Below, in pieces: positions 53,312 to 63,653 of a DNA stretch of 64,000 nucleotides (position 1 is its first letter; each line of letters starts with the position of its first letter). A program made the translations under genes and the position numbers. Under the pieces are notes generated by a model that worked only from the letters and a program-made list of their open reading frames with translations, was not told where the DNA came from and did no database searches. The DNA comes from Bradyrhizobium sp. AZCC 1693 (GTDB lineage Bacteria > Pseudomonadota > Alphaproteobacteria > Rhizobiales > Xanthobacteraceae): NCBI RefSeq assembly GCF_036924745.1, contig NZ_JAZHSD010000001.1, positions 5,642,001 to 5,706,000 on the forward strand, in the 5' to 3' direction.

Positions 53312-53410
53312 TGGCCGAGCTGCCGGTTGTGATGCGCCGCTTTGAAATCATACGCTTCTACGCCGAACGGGCGGATGTGTCAGTCGGCACTTCCGCCCGC
53401 AGAACGCAGA

Positions 53411-54114
53411 TCAGGCTTCCTTGAAGCGATAGCCGACGCCATACAGCGTCTCGATCATCTCGAAATCGTCGTCGACCACCTTGAACTTCTTGCGCAGCCG
53501 CTTGATGTGGCTGTCGATGGTGCGGTCGTCGACATAGACCTGGTCGTCATAGGCCGCGTCCATCAGCGCGTTGCGGCTTTTCACCACACCGGGCCGCGTC
53601 GCCAGCGCCTGCAGAGGATCAGGAATTCCGTCACCGTCAGCGTCACCGGTTCGTTCTTCCAGGTGCAGGTGTGGCGTTCCGGATCCATCCGTAAGAGGCC
53701 GCGGTCCAGTGCGCGCGCATCCGGCTCCTTCGGCACGGCGGTCGGATCCTTGGGCTGGCCGCGGCGGAGCACGGCCTTGACGCGCTCGACCAGCAGGCGC
53801 TGCGAGAACGGCTTGCGGATGAAATCGTCGGCGCCCATCTTGAGGCCGAACAATTCGTCGATCTCTTCATCCTTGGAGGTTAAGAAGATCACCGGCAGAT
53901 CGGACTTCTGCCGCAGCCGGCGTAGCGTTTCCATGCCGTCCATGCGCGGCATCTTGATGTCGAGGATCGCGAGATCCGGCGGCGAAGTGCGGAAGCCGTC
54001 CAGCGCCGAGGCACCATCCGTGTAGGTCATGATGCGATAGCCTTCGGCTTCGAGCGCGATCGACACGGAAGTGAGAATGTTGCGGTCATCATCGACCAGG
54101 GCGATTGTGGGCAT
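53411..54114 (-). pseudogene. chvI: Response regulator ChvI, interrupted by a frameshift
   Basis: The receiver domain is intact: acidic pair D8/D9, phospho-acceptor D52 ('[13 protein letters not shown]') and K101 ('IRKPFS'). The OmpR-type DNA-binding domain starts normally ('[13 protein letters not shown]') but the frame breaks at about 53613-53616, where CCTCTGCAG stands for the expected CCTGCAG (two extra bases). The second frame completes it: '[20 protein letters not shown]', '[14 protein letters not shown]', '[11 protein letters not shown]' and stop at 53411. Read as is, the protein ends in '[11 protein letters not shown]' and would lack the recognition helix. Partner of the equally broken chvG. 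Confidence 0.9.
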
Positions 54115-54330
54115 GAGCCTGCTTTCGAATAAGAGAGTGGCTTAAACGGCGGGCACTTCAGCCAGACGCCGCATAAATGGGCTTCGTACACGGTCAACGA
54201 GCAATGCAAGCTGGGCTGAAGTGTGACCGAGTTCCGCAAAACGTTGCTGCGGAGATGCGTTGCCCCCCATATAGCACCCTGTCTGATGGAGAAAACCCCC
54301 TTTTTGCAACAAGATGGCCGGAAAAGGACC

Positions 54331-55065
54331 ATGCAGCCCACCTCAGATTTTGATGCTTCCAAACTTGCCCGTTCGTTGCTGCGGCGCAGCCGGCAGGGCG
54401 CGCTTGCCACCCTTATGCCTGAAAGCGGCGATCCCTACTGCTCGTTGGTTAACGTCGCCAGCCATGCCGACGCTTCCCCGATCCTGCTGATTTCGCGGCT
54501 CGCGCTGCATACGAAAAATATCCTTGGCGACGGCAGGGTATCGCTGATGCTGGACGAGCGCGCCGCTGGCGATCCCCTGGAGGGCGCGCGAATCATGCTG
54601 GCAGGCCGGGCCGAGGAGGCCTCGGGGGCAGCGGCGAAAATCCTGCGCCGGCGCTACCTCAACGCCCATCCATCCGCGGAAGCGTTCGTGGATTTCAAGG
54701 ATTTCTCGTTCTTCCGGATCGCCCCGTCAGGCCTGCATCTGGTCGCCGGCTTTGGCCGCATCATCGACCTCAAGCCGCAGCAATTTCTGACCGAGATCGG
54801 CGATGCCGGAGAGCTGCTGGAAACCGAGCAGGGCGCGGTGGAGCATATGAACGAGGATCACCGCGAGGCGATGAATCTCTACGCGACCAGATTGCTGGGT
54901 GCGGAATCCGCCGATTGGCGTTGCACCGGCTGCGACCCTGATGGCATGGACATGCAGGCCGGCAGCGCGACTTTGCGGCTCGATTTCCCGGAACGGGTCA
55001 CCAGCGCCATGGCTTTGCGCAAGATGCTGGTGCGGCTGGCGAGCGAGGCGCGGGCCCAAGGCTAA
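54331..55065 (+). CDS. HugZ-family heme utilisation / pyridoxamine-phosphate-oxidase-like protein
   Basis: 244 residues. The N-terminal split-barrel flavin-binding-like domain ('RQGALATLMPESGDPYCSLV', 'DASPILLISRLALHTKNIL') is followed by a DUF2470 domain ('EQGAVEHMNEDHREAMNLYA'). The pair is typical of HugZ-like proteins, some of which degrade heme. AAAGGA precedes the ATG at 54331. Divergent from chvI over a 216-bp region. Confidence 0.87.
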   Translation: MQPTSDFDASKLARSLLRRSRQGALATLMPESGDPYCSLVNVASHADASPILLISRLALHTKNILGDGRVSLMLDERAAGDPLEGARIMLAGRAEEASGAAAKILRRRYLNAHPSAEAFVDFKDFSFFRIAPSGLHLVAGFGRIIDLKPQQFLTEIGDAGELLETEQGAVEHMNEDHREAMNLYATRLLGAESADWRCTGCDPDGMDMQAGSATLRLDFPERVTSAMALRKMLVRLASEARAQG

Positions 55066-55158
55066 CCACCGATCGCGGATTTGAACAGGCGCGGACGTTT
55101 GCGCGACCTATTGCAAGCCCGCGAAAGTCACTCGCGAAAGCCCGCATGAAATCCGCAA

Positions 55159-55543
55159 TTGATTGATATTTTCAGTGTCTATTTCGCCACCCATGGTCTC
55201 GTCGCCGGTGACGTTAAAGGGCTCGCCGAACCGGCGCTGGTGCTGAGCATTCCGAAACAGCCGAACGAGTTCGATGACGGCCTGCTCACCGCGAGCGAAG
55301 TCGCGCAGTTGAAGCTCAATGCCGATTGGGTGGTGCTGTCACGCATTGGGCGGTCATTCGGAGGCCGCCACGCGGCTCTCGATATCGACCTTCGACCGGC
55401 TGAAGGCCGATCCCAAACTCGGCCGCGCCGAGGCGCTGCGGCAGGCGATGCTGGCCTATCTCAACGATGCGTCCTCGCCGCGCAATGCCTATTCGGCGTA
55501 CTGGAGGCCGGTTGCGCTGATCGGAGAGGGCGCCGCACGGTGA
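55159..55543 (+). pseudogene. CHAT-domain protease remnant with active-site core deleted
   Basis: One frame reads 'VYFATHGLVAGDVKGLAEPA' and 'LLTASEVAQLKLNADWVVLS', the His-containing first part of a CHAT (caspase-like) domain. The text then jumps to another frame: 'SEAATRLSISTFDRLKADPK', 'LGRAEALRQAMLAYLNDASS' and 'ALIGEGAAR', the domain's C-terminal end. The piece normally between them, with the catalytic Cys (VLSACNT...), is missing: the DNA joins just after VLS to the region encoding HWAV. The N-terminal TPR part is also gone. Non-functional. Confidence 0.82.
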
Positions 55544-55843
55544 AGGTTTTTGGAAATTTTTTGATTGTGCGTCGCAGCAATTTTCAGTCAGGTCGGGCAG
55601 CGACGGATGGTCGCGCAACCACGACGGCAAAACAACGAAAAGCACTGCAGCAAGCGATTGATGCAGATCAACCGCCCTCGCTCGAATAAACCAAATCGCG
55701 TGGATCGGCTTGGCAAGCCCAGCGTTCATCAGTATTAGGTCGCCGGACCGAGGCCGGAAGGCTATATTCAGAGGTCACCGCGACAGAGCGCGTCAAGCGA
55801 CAGGCGCGCGATCGAGTAACGCGGGTTCGAGGAGGATTTCTTC
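55544..55843. promoter_or_regulatory. pckA upstream region
   Basis: 300 bases with no ORF of note, comparatively AT-rich near 55545-55590. It should hold the pckA promoter. In Agrobacterium pckA is acid-inducible through ChvG/ChvI, so a ChvI site might be sought here; I could not define one. Confidence 0.4.
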
Positions 55844-57460
<1,617 letters not shown>

Positions 57461-57497
57461 TCGCCTCGGTCAGGCGACAGACCATTCGAGAACGACG

Positions 57498-57524
57498 AGG
57501 GCGGCCGAGAGGGCCGCCCTTTTC
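57498..57524 (+). terminator. Rho-independent terminator of pckA
   Basis: AGGGCGGCC / GGCCGCCCT, a perfect 9-bp stem (57498-57506 with 57512-57520) around 5 bases, then TTTCGTTT, 38 bases after the pckA stop. Confidence 0.85.
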
Positions 57525-57616
57525 GTTTACGCTGCTTCGTTTTATGCCGCGCTGTGCGTCCTGGCCTCGATGGACGCAAGCATCGTTGCGCGCAGCTCCA
57601 GCAGCGCCCGCTGCGC

Positions 57617-58585
57617 CTACTTGTTGTTCGGAAGTACCGCGTTGCTCGGCGTCCGCCGATCGGTGATCTGCAGTCCGAACAGGCTGCCGATCAGTTCGAC
57701 GGCAACACGCGCCGTGCGGCCGCGTTCGTCGAGAAACGGGTTGAGCTCGACGATGTCGACCGAGCGCACCAGATCCGAATCGTGCAGCAGCTCCATGATG
57801 AGATGCGCCTCGCGATAGGTTGCGCCGCCCGGCACCGTGGTGCCGACGCCGGGCGCGACCGCAGGATCGAGAAAATCGATGTCGAAGCTTAAATGCAGCA
57901 CGCCATTTTTGGCGCGCACGCGATCGATGACCTTGCGGATCAGCACGCCGACGCCGAACTCGTCGATCGCACGCATGTCGGCGATCGCGACGCGGCGCTC
58001 GAACACCAGCTTCTTCTCCAGCGGATCGATCGAGCGGATGCCGAACAGGTCGAGCTGGTCGGGGCCGATCGAGGCGCGGGGACGGTTGCCGAGCAGCCCG
58101 TCGAGGCCGCTTTCGCCGCACAGAAAGGCGGCCGACATGCCGTGCATATTGCCGGTCTCCGTCGTCTGCGGCGTGTTGTAATCGGCATGGGCGTCGAGCC
58201 ACAGCACGAACAGCGGCCGGCCCTGCTCCTGCCAATAGCGCGCAACGCCGTTCACCGATCCCATCGATAGCGAGTGATCGCCGCCCATGAAGATCGGAAC
58301 CGCGCCGGAGCGCGCCAGTGAATAGGAACGCTCGCTGAGCTCGCGGATCCAGTTCTTGATCGTGTCGTAATATTTGGCGTTCGCCGGCGGCGGGCCCTCA
58401 TCGGGAGCAACGTCAGGCTTGGCCATGTTGCCGTGGTCCTCGACGGCAAAGCCGAGCTGATCGAGGATGCGGCCGATGCCCGCGGTGCGCAGCGCGTCCG
58501 GCCCCATCAAGGTTCCGAGTTGCGCAGCCCCGATCTCGATGGGGACGCCGAGCAGGGCGATGCGGGCAGCGTTGCCGTCGGACAT
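57617..58585 (-). CDS. rocF: Arginase
   Basis: 322 residues. The binuclear Mn ligands are in 'FMGGDHSLSMGSV' (His), 'LWLDAHADYNTPQTT' (Asp, His, Asp) and 'LSFDIDFLDPAVAPGVGTTV' (two Asp). Splits arginine into ornithine and urea. 'NMHGMSAAFL' is another arginase block. The ATG at 58585 (MSDGNAARI) fits the family; the open frame reaches 58675. Agmatinase-type specificity cannot be fully excluded, but 'GNMHGM' favours arginase. Confidence 0.92.
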   Translation of the reverse strand: MSDGNAARIALLGVPIEIGAAQLGTLMGPDALRTAGIGRILDQLGFAVEDHGNMAKPDVAPDEGPPPANAKYYDTIKNWIRELSERSYSLARSGAVPIFMGGDHSLSMGSVNGVARYWQEQGRPLFVLWLDAHADYNTPQTTETGNMHGMSAAFLCGESGLDGLLGNRPRASIGPDQLDLFGIRSIDPLEKKLVFERRVAIADMRAIDEFGVGVLIRKVIDRVRAKNGVLHLSFDIDFLDPAVAPGVGTTVPGGATYREAHLIMELLHDSDLVRSVDIVELNPFLDERGRTARVAVELIGSLFGLQITDRRTPSNAVLPNNK

Positions 58586-58716
58586 GGAGGGCCTTTGATG
58601 AATCGTAGCGTGGGCAAAGCGTAAGCGTGCCCACCATTCAAGGCAACGATTGGATAGGTGGTGGGCACGGCGCAAGCGCGCCTATCCCACAAGAAACTCA
58701 GCGCCCTGGTGTTCCG

Positions 58717-59535
58717 CTACGCCTTGAAATAGGCGATCTGCGTCGTCGTCGCGAGCAACCGTCCCGACGGCGACCACAATTCGCCGTTCTGGTCGCCATA
58801 GCTCCTGTGGAAGATCTTGGCATCCGCCACGGCCATCACTCGCGTGATGTCCTCGGCCGCCAGTTCGTCCGACGCCGTATGGAAATACGTCGTGATCGAT
58901 ACTGTGCCGAACGGCATCAATTCCCGGCGCGCCAGAAAGACCCGGCCGAAGAAGGCATCCGACATCGACATCAGCGACAGCATGTCGATCTTTCGTGGCG
59001 CGTGATCGCCGATCCACTGCTTCGAGTACGCCTTGAGCGGCGGTGAGGCCGGCGAGCCGTAGAAGCTCGGCTGGCCCTCGACGAAGCGAAAATCATACTG
59101 GTGGGTCCACGTCATCGGCGTGTTCGGAAACGCGCGCGCCTGTTCGAACGGCGTAGCACCAGGAAATTTTGCCTGCTGGTGCGACCAGGATGGGCGGCGC
59201 TCGGCGAACACGGCGGTCGCCAGCGTCGCGACGTCACCGCCGCCCTGCGTCATCTCCACGCACCAATGCTGGCTCGAGCGGTTGGCCTTGACCAGGCGCA
59301 CGTCGAGATCGAAGGCGCCTTCGGCCACCGGCGCGCAGAAATTCACGGTCAGCGACAGCGGATCGCCCGCCCGCTGCGGATGATCGATCAGCGCGCGCAG
59401 GATGGTGGCGGCCGTGCAGCCGCCGAACGGCCCGACAAACGCCCAGTAGTCCGGGCTGGTCTTGCCCTGCCAGCAGCTATCGCCGGCGGTGACCCGCGTG
59501 GCGTCGTCGAACAGATGCGGGGTCTTGGTGAGCAT
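58717..59535 (-). CDS. Acyl-CoA thioesterase, TesB-like double hotdog
   Basis: 272 residues from ATG 59535. Two hotdog domains are visible: 'SPDYWAFVGPFGGCTAATIL' with 'LTVNFCAPVAEGAFDLDVRL', then 'IDMLSLMSMSDAFFGRVFLA' with 'SITTYFHTASDELAAEDITR'. Ends 'GRLLATTTQIAYFKA', typical of TesB/thioesterase-II-like proteins. Hydrolyses an acyl-CoA, specificity unknown. The frame runs up to 59856, but that stretch includes the palindromic repeat at 59549. Confidence 0.85.
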   Translation of the reverse strand: MLTKTPHLFDDATRVTAGDSCWQGKTSPDYWAFVGPFGGCTAATILRALIDHPQRAGDPLSLTVNFCAPVAEGAFDLDVRLVKANRSSQHWCVEMTQGGGDVATLATAVFAERRPSWSHQQAKFPGATPFEQARAFPNTPMTWTHQYDFRFVEGQPSFYGSPASPPLKAYSKQWIGDHAPRKIDMLSLMSMSDAFFGRVFLARRELMPFGTVSITTYFHTASDELAAEDITRVMAVADAKIFHRSYGDQNGELWSPSGRLLATTTQIAYFKA

Positions 59536-59548
59536 TCCCGTACTTCCT

Positions 59549-59667
59549 GTCATTGCGAGGAGCCAACGGGTCGCGCGAATGCGCGCCCGATGACAGGCTC
59601 CGCGACGAAGCAATCCATCTTTCCTTTGCGCGGCGAGATGGATTGCTTCGCTTCGCTCGCAATGACG
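59549..59667. repeat. Dispersed palindromic element (GTCATTGCGAG type, long variant, copy 2)
   Basis: Outer arms GTCATTGCGA / CGCAATGACG and inner GAAGCAATCCA / TGGATTGCTTC match 40126-40208. This copy carries an extra ~40-bp segment (GAGCCAACGGG...GATGACAGGCTC) in the left arm. It lies between the thioesterase start and the glgP stop and may end glgP transcription. Confidence 0.85.
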
Positions 59668-59747
59668 CCGTGACCGTCGCATGCAGTATCGCTGCAATTC
59701 TGCCGAATTCAATGACGTCAGAGGTAATGGATTCCCGCCGGCCGGGA

Positions 59748-62273
59748 TTACCGCGTCGCCTCGCGCTGGACGCTTGGCACCGGTGCGCCCGCCCGCACCG
59801 GCACGTTCCAGATCTCCTCGGCATATTCCCGGATGGTGCGGTCGGAGGAGAACCACGGCATCCGCGCCACGTTGAGGATCGAGGCGCGGGTCCAGGCCGG
59901 AACCACCTGCCAGCGGGCGTCAATGCCGCGCTGGGCCGCGTAGTAGGAATCGAAATCGGCCGTGACCATGTAATGGTCGAGATAGCGCAGCGCGTGGCCT
60001 ATCGAGGCAAAGCGGGCGGGATCGTCGGGCGAGAATGCGCCGCTCTCGATGGCGGTAATCGCCCGCGCCAGCCGCGGCGAGCGGCTGATCACATCCGTCG
60101 CGTCCAGCCCCTGCTTGCGGCGGACCATGACGTCGCCGGCCTCCATGCCGAAGATCGCGATGTTCTCGGCACCGACATGGTCGCGGATTTCGATGTTGGC
60201 GCCATCAAGCGTGCCGATCGTCAGCGCGCCGTTGAGCGCCAGCTTCATGTTGCCGGTGCCGGAGGCTTCCATGCCGGCGGTGGAGATCTGCTCGGAAAGA
60301 TCGGCGGCCGGAATGATGACCTCGGCAAGGCTGACATTGTAGTCGGCGAGGAAGACGACCTTCAGCCTTCCGGCGACGTCGGGGTCGTTGTTGATGGCTT
60401 CGGCGACGTCGTTGATCAGCTTGATGATCAGCTTGGCGTAGCGATAGCTTGCCGCCGCTTTGCCGGCGAAGATCTTGACCCGCGGCACCCAGTCGCGCTG
60501 CGGCTCGTCCTTGATCGCCTGATACAGCGCGACGGTCTCGACGACGTTGAGCAATTGCCGTTTGTATTCGTGGATGCGCTTGATCTGGATATCGAACAGC
60601 GCCGACGGATCGATCTTGATGCTGAGCCGCTCGTTGATCAGGCGCGCCAGCGCCAGCTTGTTGTGATGCTTGACCTCGCGAAAACGCTGCTGGAACGCGT
60701 TGTCGCTGGCACGCGCCTCGAGGCGCTCGAACAGGGAGAAATCGTCGAGCACTGCTTCGCCGCAGACCTCGCGCATCAGGCCGGTCAGCTTTGGGTTGGC
60801 GAGCATCAGCCAGCGGCGGAAGGTGATGCCGTTGGTCTTGTTGGTGATGCGGCCGGGATAGAGATGGTTGAGATCGTGGAACACGGTCTCCTTCATCAGG
60901 TCGGAATGCATCGCCGAGACGCCGTTGATGCGGTGCGAGCCGACGAAAGCGAGTTGCCCCATCCGCACCCGCCGGCCGGACTTCTCGTCGATCAGCGACA
61001 CCGAGGCGCGGTAATCGATGTCGCCGGGACAACGCTGATCGGCCAGCGCCAGATGCGCGACATTGATGCGGTAGATGATTTCGAGATGCCGCGGCAGCAG
61101 CTGCTCGAACAGTTCGACCGGCCAGGTCTCCAGCGCTTCCGGCAGCAGCGTGTGATTGGTGTAGGACAGCGTCGCCACCGTGAGCTTCCACGCTTCGTCC
61201 CAGCGGAAATTGTGCAGGTCGACCAGGATGCGCATCAGCTCGGTGACGGCGAGGCTCGGATGGGTATCGTTGAGCTGCACCGCGACCTTGGAGGGGAGGT
61301 TGCGCAACTGTCCGTCGGAGGCGAGGTGCCGCTTGACCAGATCCTGCAGCGAGGCCGAAACGAAGAAATATTCCTGCCGCAGCCGGAGCTCGCGGCCCGC
61401 CGGGCTCTCGTCATTCGGGTAGAGAAATTTGCAGATCGATTCCGCGCGCGCCTCCTCGGCGACGGCACCGAGGTAATCGCCGGTGTTGAAGACGTCGAGC
61501 CGCAGCGGGTCGGGCGAGCGCGCCGACCACAGCCGCAGCGCGTTGACGTGCTGGCCGCGCCAGCCCACGATCGGCGTGTCGTAGGCGACAGCCTGCACGG
61601 TTTCCGCCGGCCGCCACGTCGCGCGGTCACGGCCGCGGTCGTCGACATGATCGACATGGCCGCCGAAATGAATGTGATAAACCACCTCGGCCCGCTGGAA
61701 TTCCCAGGGGTTGCCGAAGCTCAGCCATTCGTCCGGATATTCCTGCTGCCAGCCCTGCGAAATGATCTGGCGGAACAGGCCGAAATCGTAGCGGATGCCG
61801 TAGCCGATGGCGGGAATGGCCAGCGTCGCCATGCTCTCCATGAAGCACGCCGCCAGCCGCCCGAGGCCGCCATTGCCGAGCGCCGCATCCGGCTCGCATT
61901 TGCGCAGGTCGTCGAGCCCGACGCCGAGATCGCCGAGCGCCGCCTCGAACACCGGCAGCAGGCCCATATTGTTCAGCGCGTCGGTGAACAGGCGGCCGAT
62001 CAGGAATTCGAGCGAGAGGTAATAGACCCGCTTGCTGCCGGCGTCGTAGCTCTCCTTTTCGGCAGTCAGCCAGCGGTGCACGATGCGGTCGCGCAGCGCC
62101 AGCGCGGCTGCCTTGTACCAGTCCCGCCTCGTCGCCATGCCGGCGTCCTTGCCGATCGCAAGCCGGAGCTTGGCGAGGATCGCACCCTTGATCTCGGTCA
62201 GCGCGAGTTCGTCGATCGGCTGATCCAGCGCCGGATAGTTTGCCGGATAGTTTCCTGGGAATTGTTCCTGCAA
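59748..62273 (-). CDS. glgP: Glycogen/starch phosphorylase
   Basis: 841 residues, full length. Phosphorolyses alpha-1,4-glucan to glucose-1-phosphate. The pyridoxal phosphate Lys lies in 'EASGTGNMKLALNGALTIGT'; 'NGGLGRLAACFMESMATLAI' and 'RIHEYKRQLLNVV' are other phosphorylase signatures. The start appears to be TTG (62273) with AGGAA about nine bases upstream; no ATG occurs before residue 46. No other glg gene is in the window. Confidence 0.95.
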   Translation of the reverse strand: MQEQFPGNYPANYPALDQPIDELALTEIKGAILAKLRLAIGKDAGMATRRDWYKAAALALRDRIVHRWLTAEKESYDAGSKRVYYLSLEFLIGRLFTDALNNMGLLPVFEAALGDLGVGLDDLRKCEPDAALGNGGLGRLAACFMESMATLAIPAIGYGIRYDFGLFRQIISQGWQQEYPDEWLSFGNPWEFQRAEVVYHIHFGGHVDHVDDRGRDRATWRPAETVQAVAYDTPIVGWRGQHVNALRLWSARSPDPLRLDVFNTGDYLGAVAEEARAESICKFLYPNDESPAGRELRLRQEYFFVSASLQDLVKRHLASDGQLRNLPSKVAVQLNDTHPSLAVTELMRILVDLHNFRWDEAWKLTVATLSYTNHTLLPEALETWPVELFEQLLPRHLEIIYRINVAHLALADQRCPGDIDYRASVSLIDEKSGRRVRMGQLAFVGSHRINGVSAMHSDLMKETVFHDLNHLYPGRITNKTNGITFRRWLMLANPKLTGLMREVCGEAVLDDFSLFERLEARASDNAFQQRFREVKHHNKLALARLINERLSIKIDPSALFDIQIKRIHEYKRQLLNVVETVALYQAIKDEPQRDWVPRVKIFAGKAAASYRYAKLIIKLINDVAEAINNDPDVAGRLKVVFLADYNVSLAEVIIPAADLSEQISTAGMEASGTGNMKLALNGALTIGTLDGANIEIRDHVGAENIAIFGMEAGDVMVRRKQGLDATDVISRSPRLARAITAIESGAFSPDDPARFASIGHALRYLDHYMVTADFDSYYAAQRGIDARWQVVPAWTRASILNVARMPWFSSDRTIREYAEEIWNVPVRAGAPVPSVQREATR

Positions 62274-62534
62274 TACGTCGGTTCCTGCGGTTGAGACTCA
62301 CAACGAAGATACGCGCCTTGTCCGGCAATCGAAACGCCGAAGAACGCGGGGGGTATGTTGTGCACTGCGCTGGCGTTATTTTATGCAAGGACCGGGCCGA
62401 TTTCGCGGCACTGGCGGCCGCCTTTTGGTGATATCTTTTGGTGATATAATGAGGCGAAAGCCGAGGAATCGCCGGGATAACCGGGGTGCCAGTGTGCGCG
62501 ACGGAAACGCGTGCCGCCAGAACGGAGGCCTGCC

Positions 62535-62765
62535 ATGAGATTGACGATCGAGATCGTCGCCGCTGCGTTGTTGGTTGTCTGCATCAGTGCGACCAGCGCA
62601 GCCTTTGCCGCCGGCAAGGCCGGCAAGAGCGCCGACGGCCTGAGCTGTTCCTTCAGTGCCGCGCAAGGCGCTTCGCCAGCGGCGCGCTGCGCGGCGATCA
62701 AGCGCCAGTGTGGCGGAAAGTTCTATGCCAATTACTGCGGCGACAAGCTGTTGTCGGCGATGTGA
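62535..62765 (+). CDS. Small secreted Cys-containing protein
   Basis: 76 residues with a Sec signal peptide ('IEIVAAALLVVCISATSAAF', cleavage near AFA-A). The mature ~50 residues carry four Cys ('LSCSFS', 'AARCAAIKRQCGG', 'YANYCGD'), possibly two disulfides. GGAGG is six bases upstream of ATG 62535. No characterised relative recognised. Confidence 0.75.
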   Translation: MRLTIEIVAAALLVVCISATSAAFAAGKAGKSADGLSCSFSAAQGASPAARCAAIKRQCGGKFYANYCGDKLLSAM

Positions 62766-62785
62766 GGGATTGAGCCCCAGACGGT

Positions 62786-63016
62786 TCATGCCGCGGCGCC
62801 GCCCCAGCCCTCGCTTTCCTCGGCGAGCCCGGGGTAGCGGAGATAGAGCTTTTGCAGCAGCTTGAAATGCAGGGCGGACGATATCTCGTCGAGAGGCGCG
62901 GCAAGCAGCGCCCGATCGTCGCTGTCGAGCGTGGAAACAATCGCATTCGCTCGGTCGATCGCATCGGCCGCTTGCAGTAACAGGGTCCGGATCTCGGTGG
63001 TCTGTGTCGCGTCCAT
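62786..63016 (-). CDS. Conserved hypothetical protein, small helical
   Basis: 76 residues (MDATQTTEIRTLLLQAADAI...), all-helical by appearance, ending 'GLAEESEGWGGAAA'. AAGG is placed before the ATG at 63016. The longer frame from 63151 runs through a lower-GC region that looks like promoter. No function recognised. Confidence 0.65.
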   Translation of the reverse strand: MDATQTTEIRTLLLQAADAIDRANAIVSTLDSDDRALLAAPLDEISSALHFKLLQKLYLRYPGLAEESEGWGGAAA

Positions 63017-63186
63017 CGCCTTCGATCCTTGGCCGCAAACTGCCAAAATTGCAACCTCTGATAGGAGATATTTTGCCGCGCCACCAGTACAAATTAAGAA
63101 CAATTTAGCAAGTATTTGATATATCGTTGTGATTCGGCGCGTCGCCGACACAACATTTATGGTCTATCCGAGTTTGCGAGGACTAG

Positions 63187-63618
63187 ATGTCCACCATCGC
63201 CTTCGATCAGTTTGCTCTCACCCGTATCGCCGACTTTGCGCGCTCGCTGTCGCGCCTGCACCAGGCCTCGCGCCGCCGGCTCGTCGACGACGACGCGATC
63301 GACCGCGAGTTCAACGCGGTCTGCATGTCGGTGTGGGGCTACACCACGGACGATTTCAGCGACGAATTGTTTTCGGTCGAGGACCACGCGTTTCTCGACG
63401 CGCTGGATGAAGCGCAGGCGCGCATCTTCGCCGCCGAGCAGGGCTACGATCTCGTCGACGATCAGGGCATGCTGAGCGACTGGTGGGGCTACTGCTGGAT
63501 GATCCTGGCCGAAAAGCGCGGCTTGCTGACGCCGGAAAATCGCGCCGCGGCGCGTGCGGAGATCGAGGAAAAATATCTGTCGGCGCCGAACGTGATCGGC
63601 GTCATCGTCGGACGGTAA
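63187..63618 (+). CDS. Conserved hypothetical protein
   Basis: 143 residues, acidic, rich in Trp/Tyr near the middle ('SVWGYTTDDFSDELFSVEDH', 'SDWWGYCWMILAEKRGLLTP'), ending 'NVIGVIVGR'. No membrane segment or signal. I do not recognise the family; codon use and composition look like a real gene. Divergent from the 63016 gene. Confidence 0.7.
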   Translation: MSTIAFDQFALTRIADFARSLSRLHQASRRRLVDDDAIDREFNAVCMSVWGYTTDDFSDELFSVEDHAFLDALDEAQARIFAAEQGYDLVDDQGMLSDWWGYCWMILAEKRGLLTPENRAAARAEIEEKYLSAPNVIGVIVGR

Positions 63619-63653
63619 ACGATCGAGGAAACGTCGGCATCATGCGAAGTCCG

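Noticed and set aside
59553..62294. 913-codon open frame on the + strand
   Set aside because: It is antisense to glgP, whose protein is unmistakable; the long frame is a by-product of high-GC codon bias.
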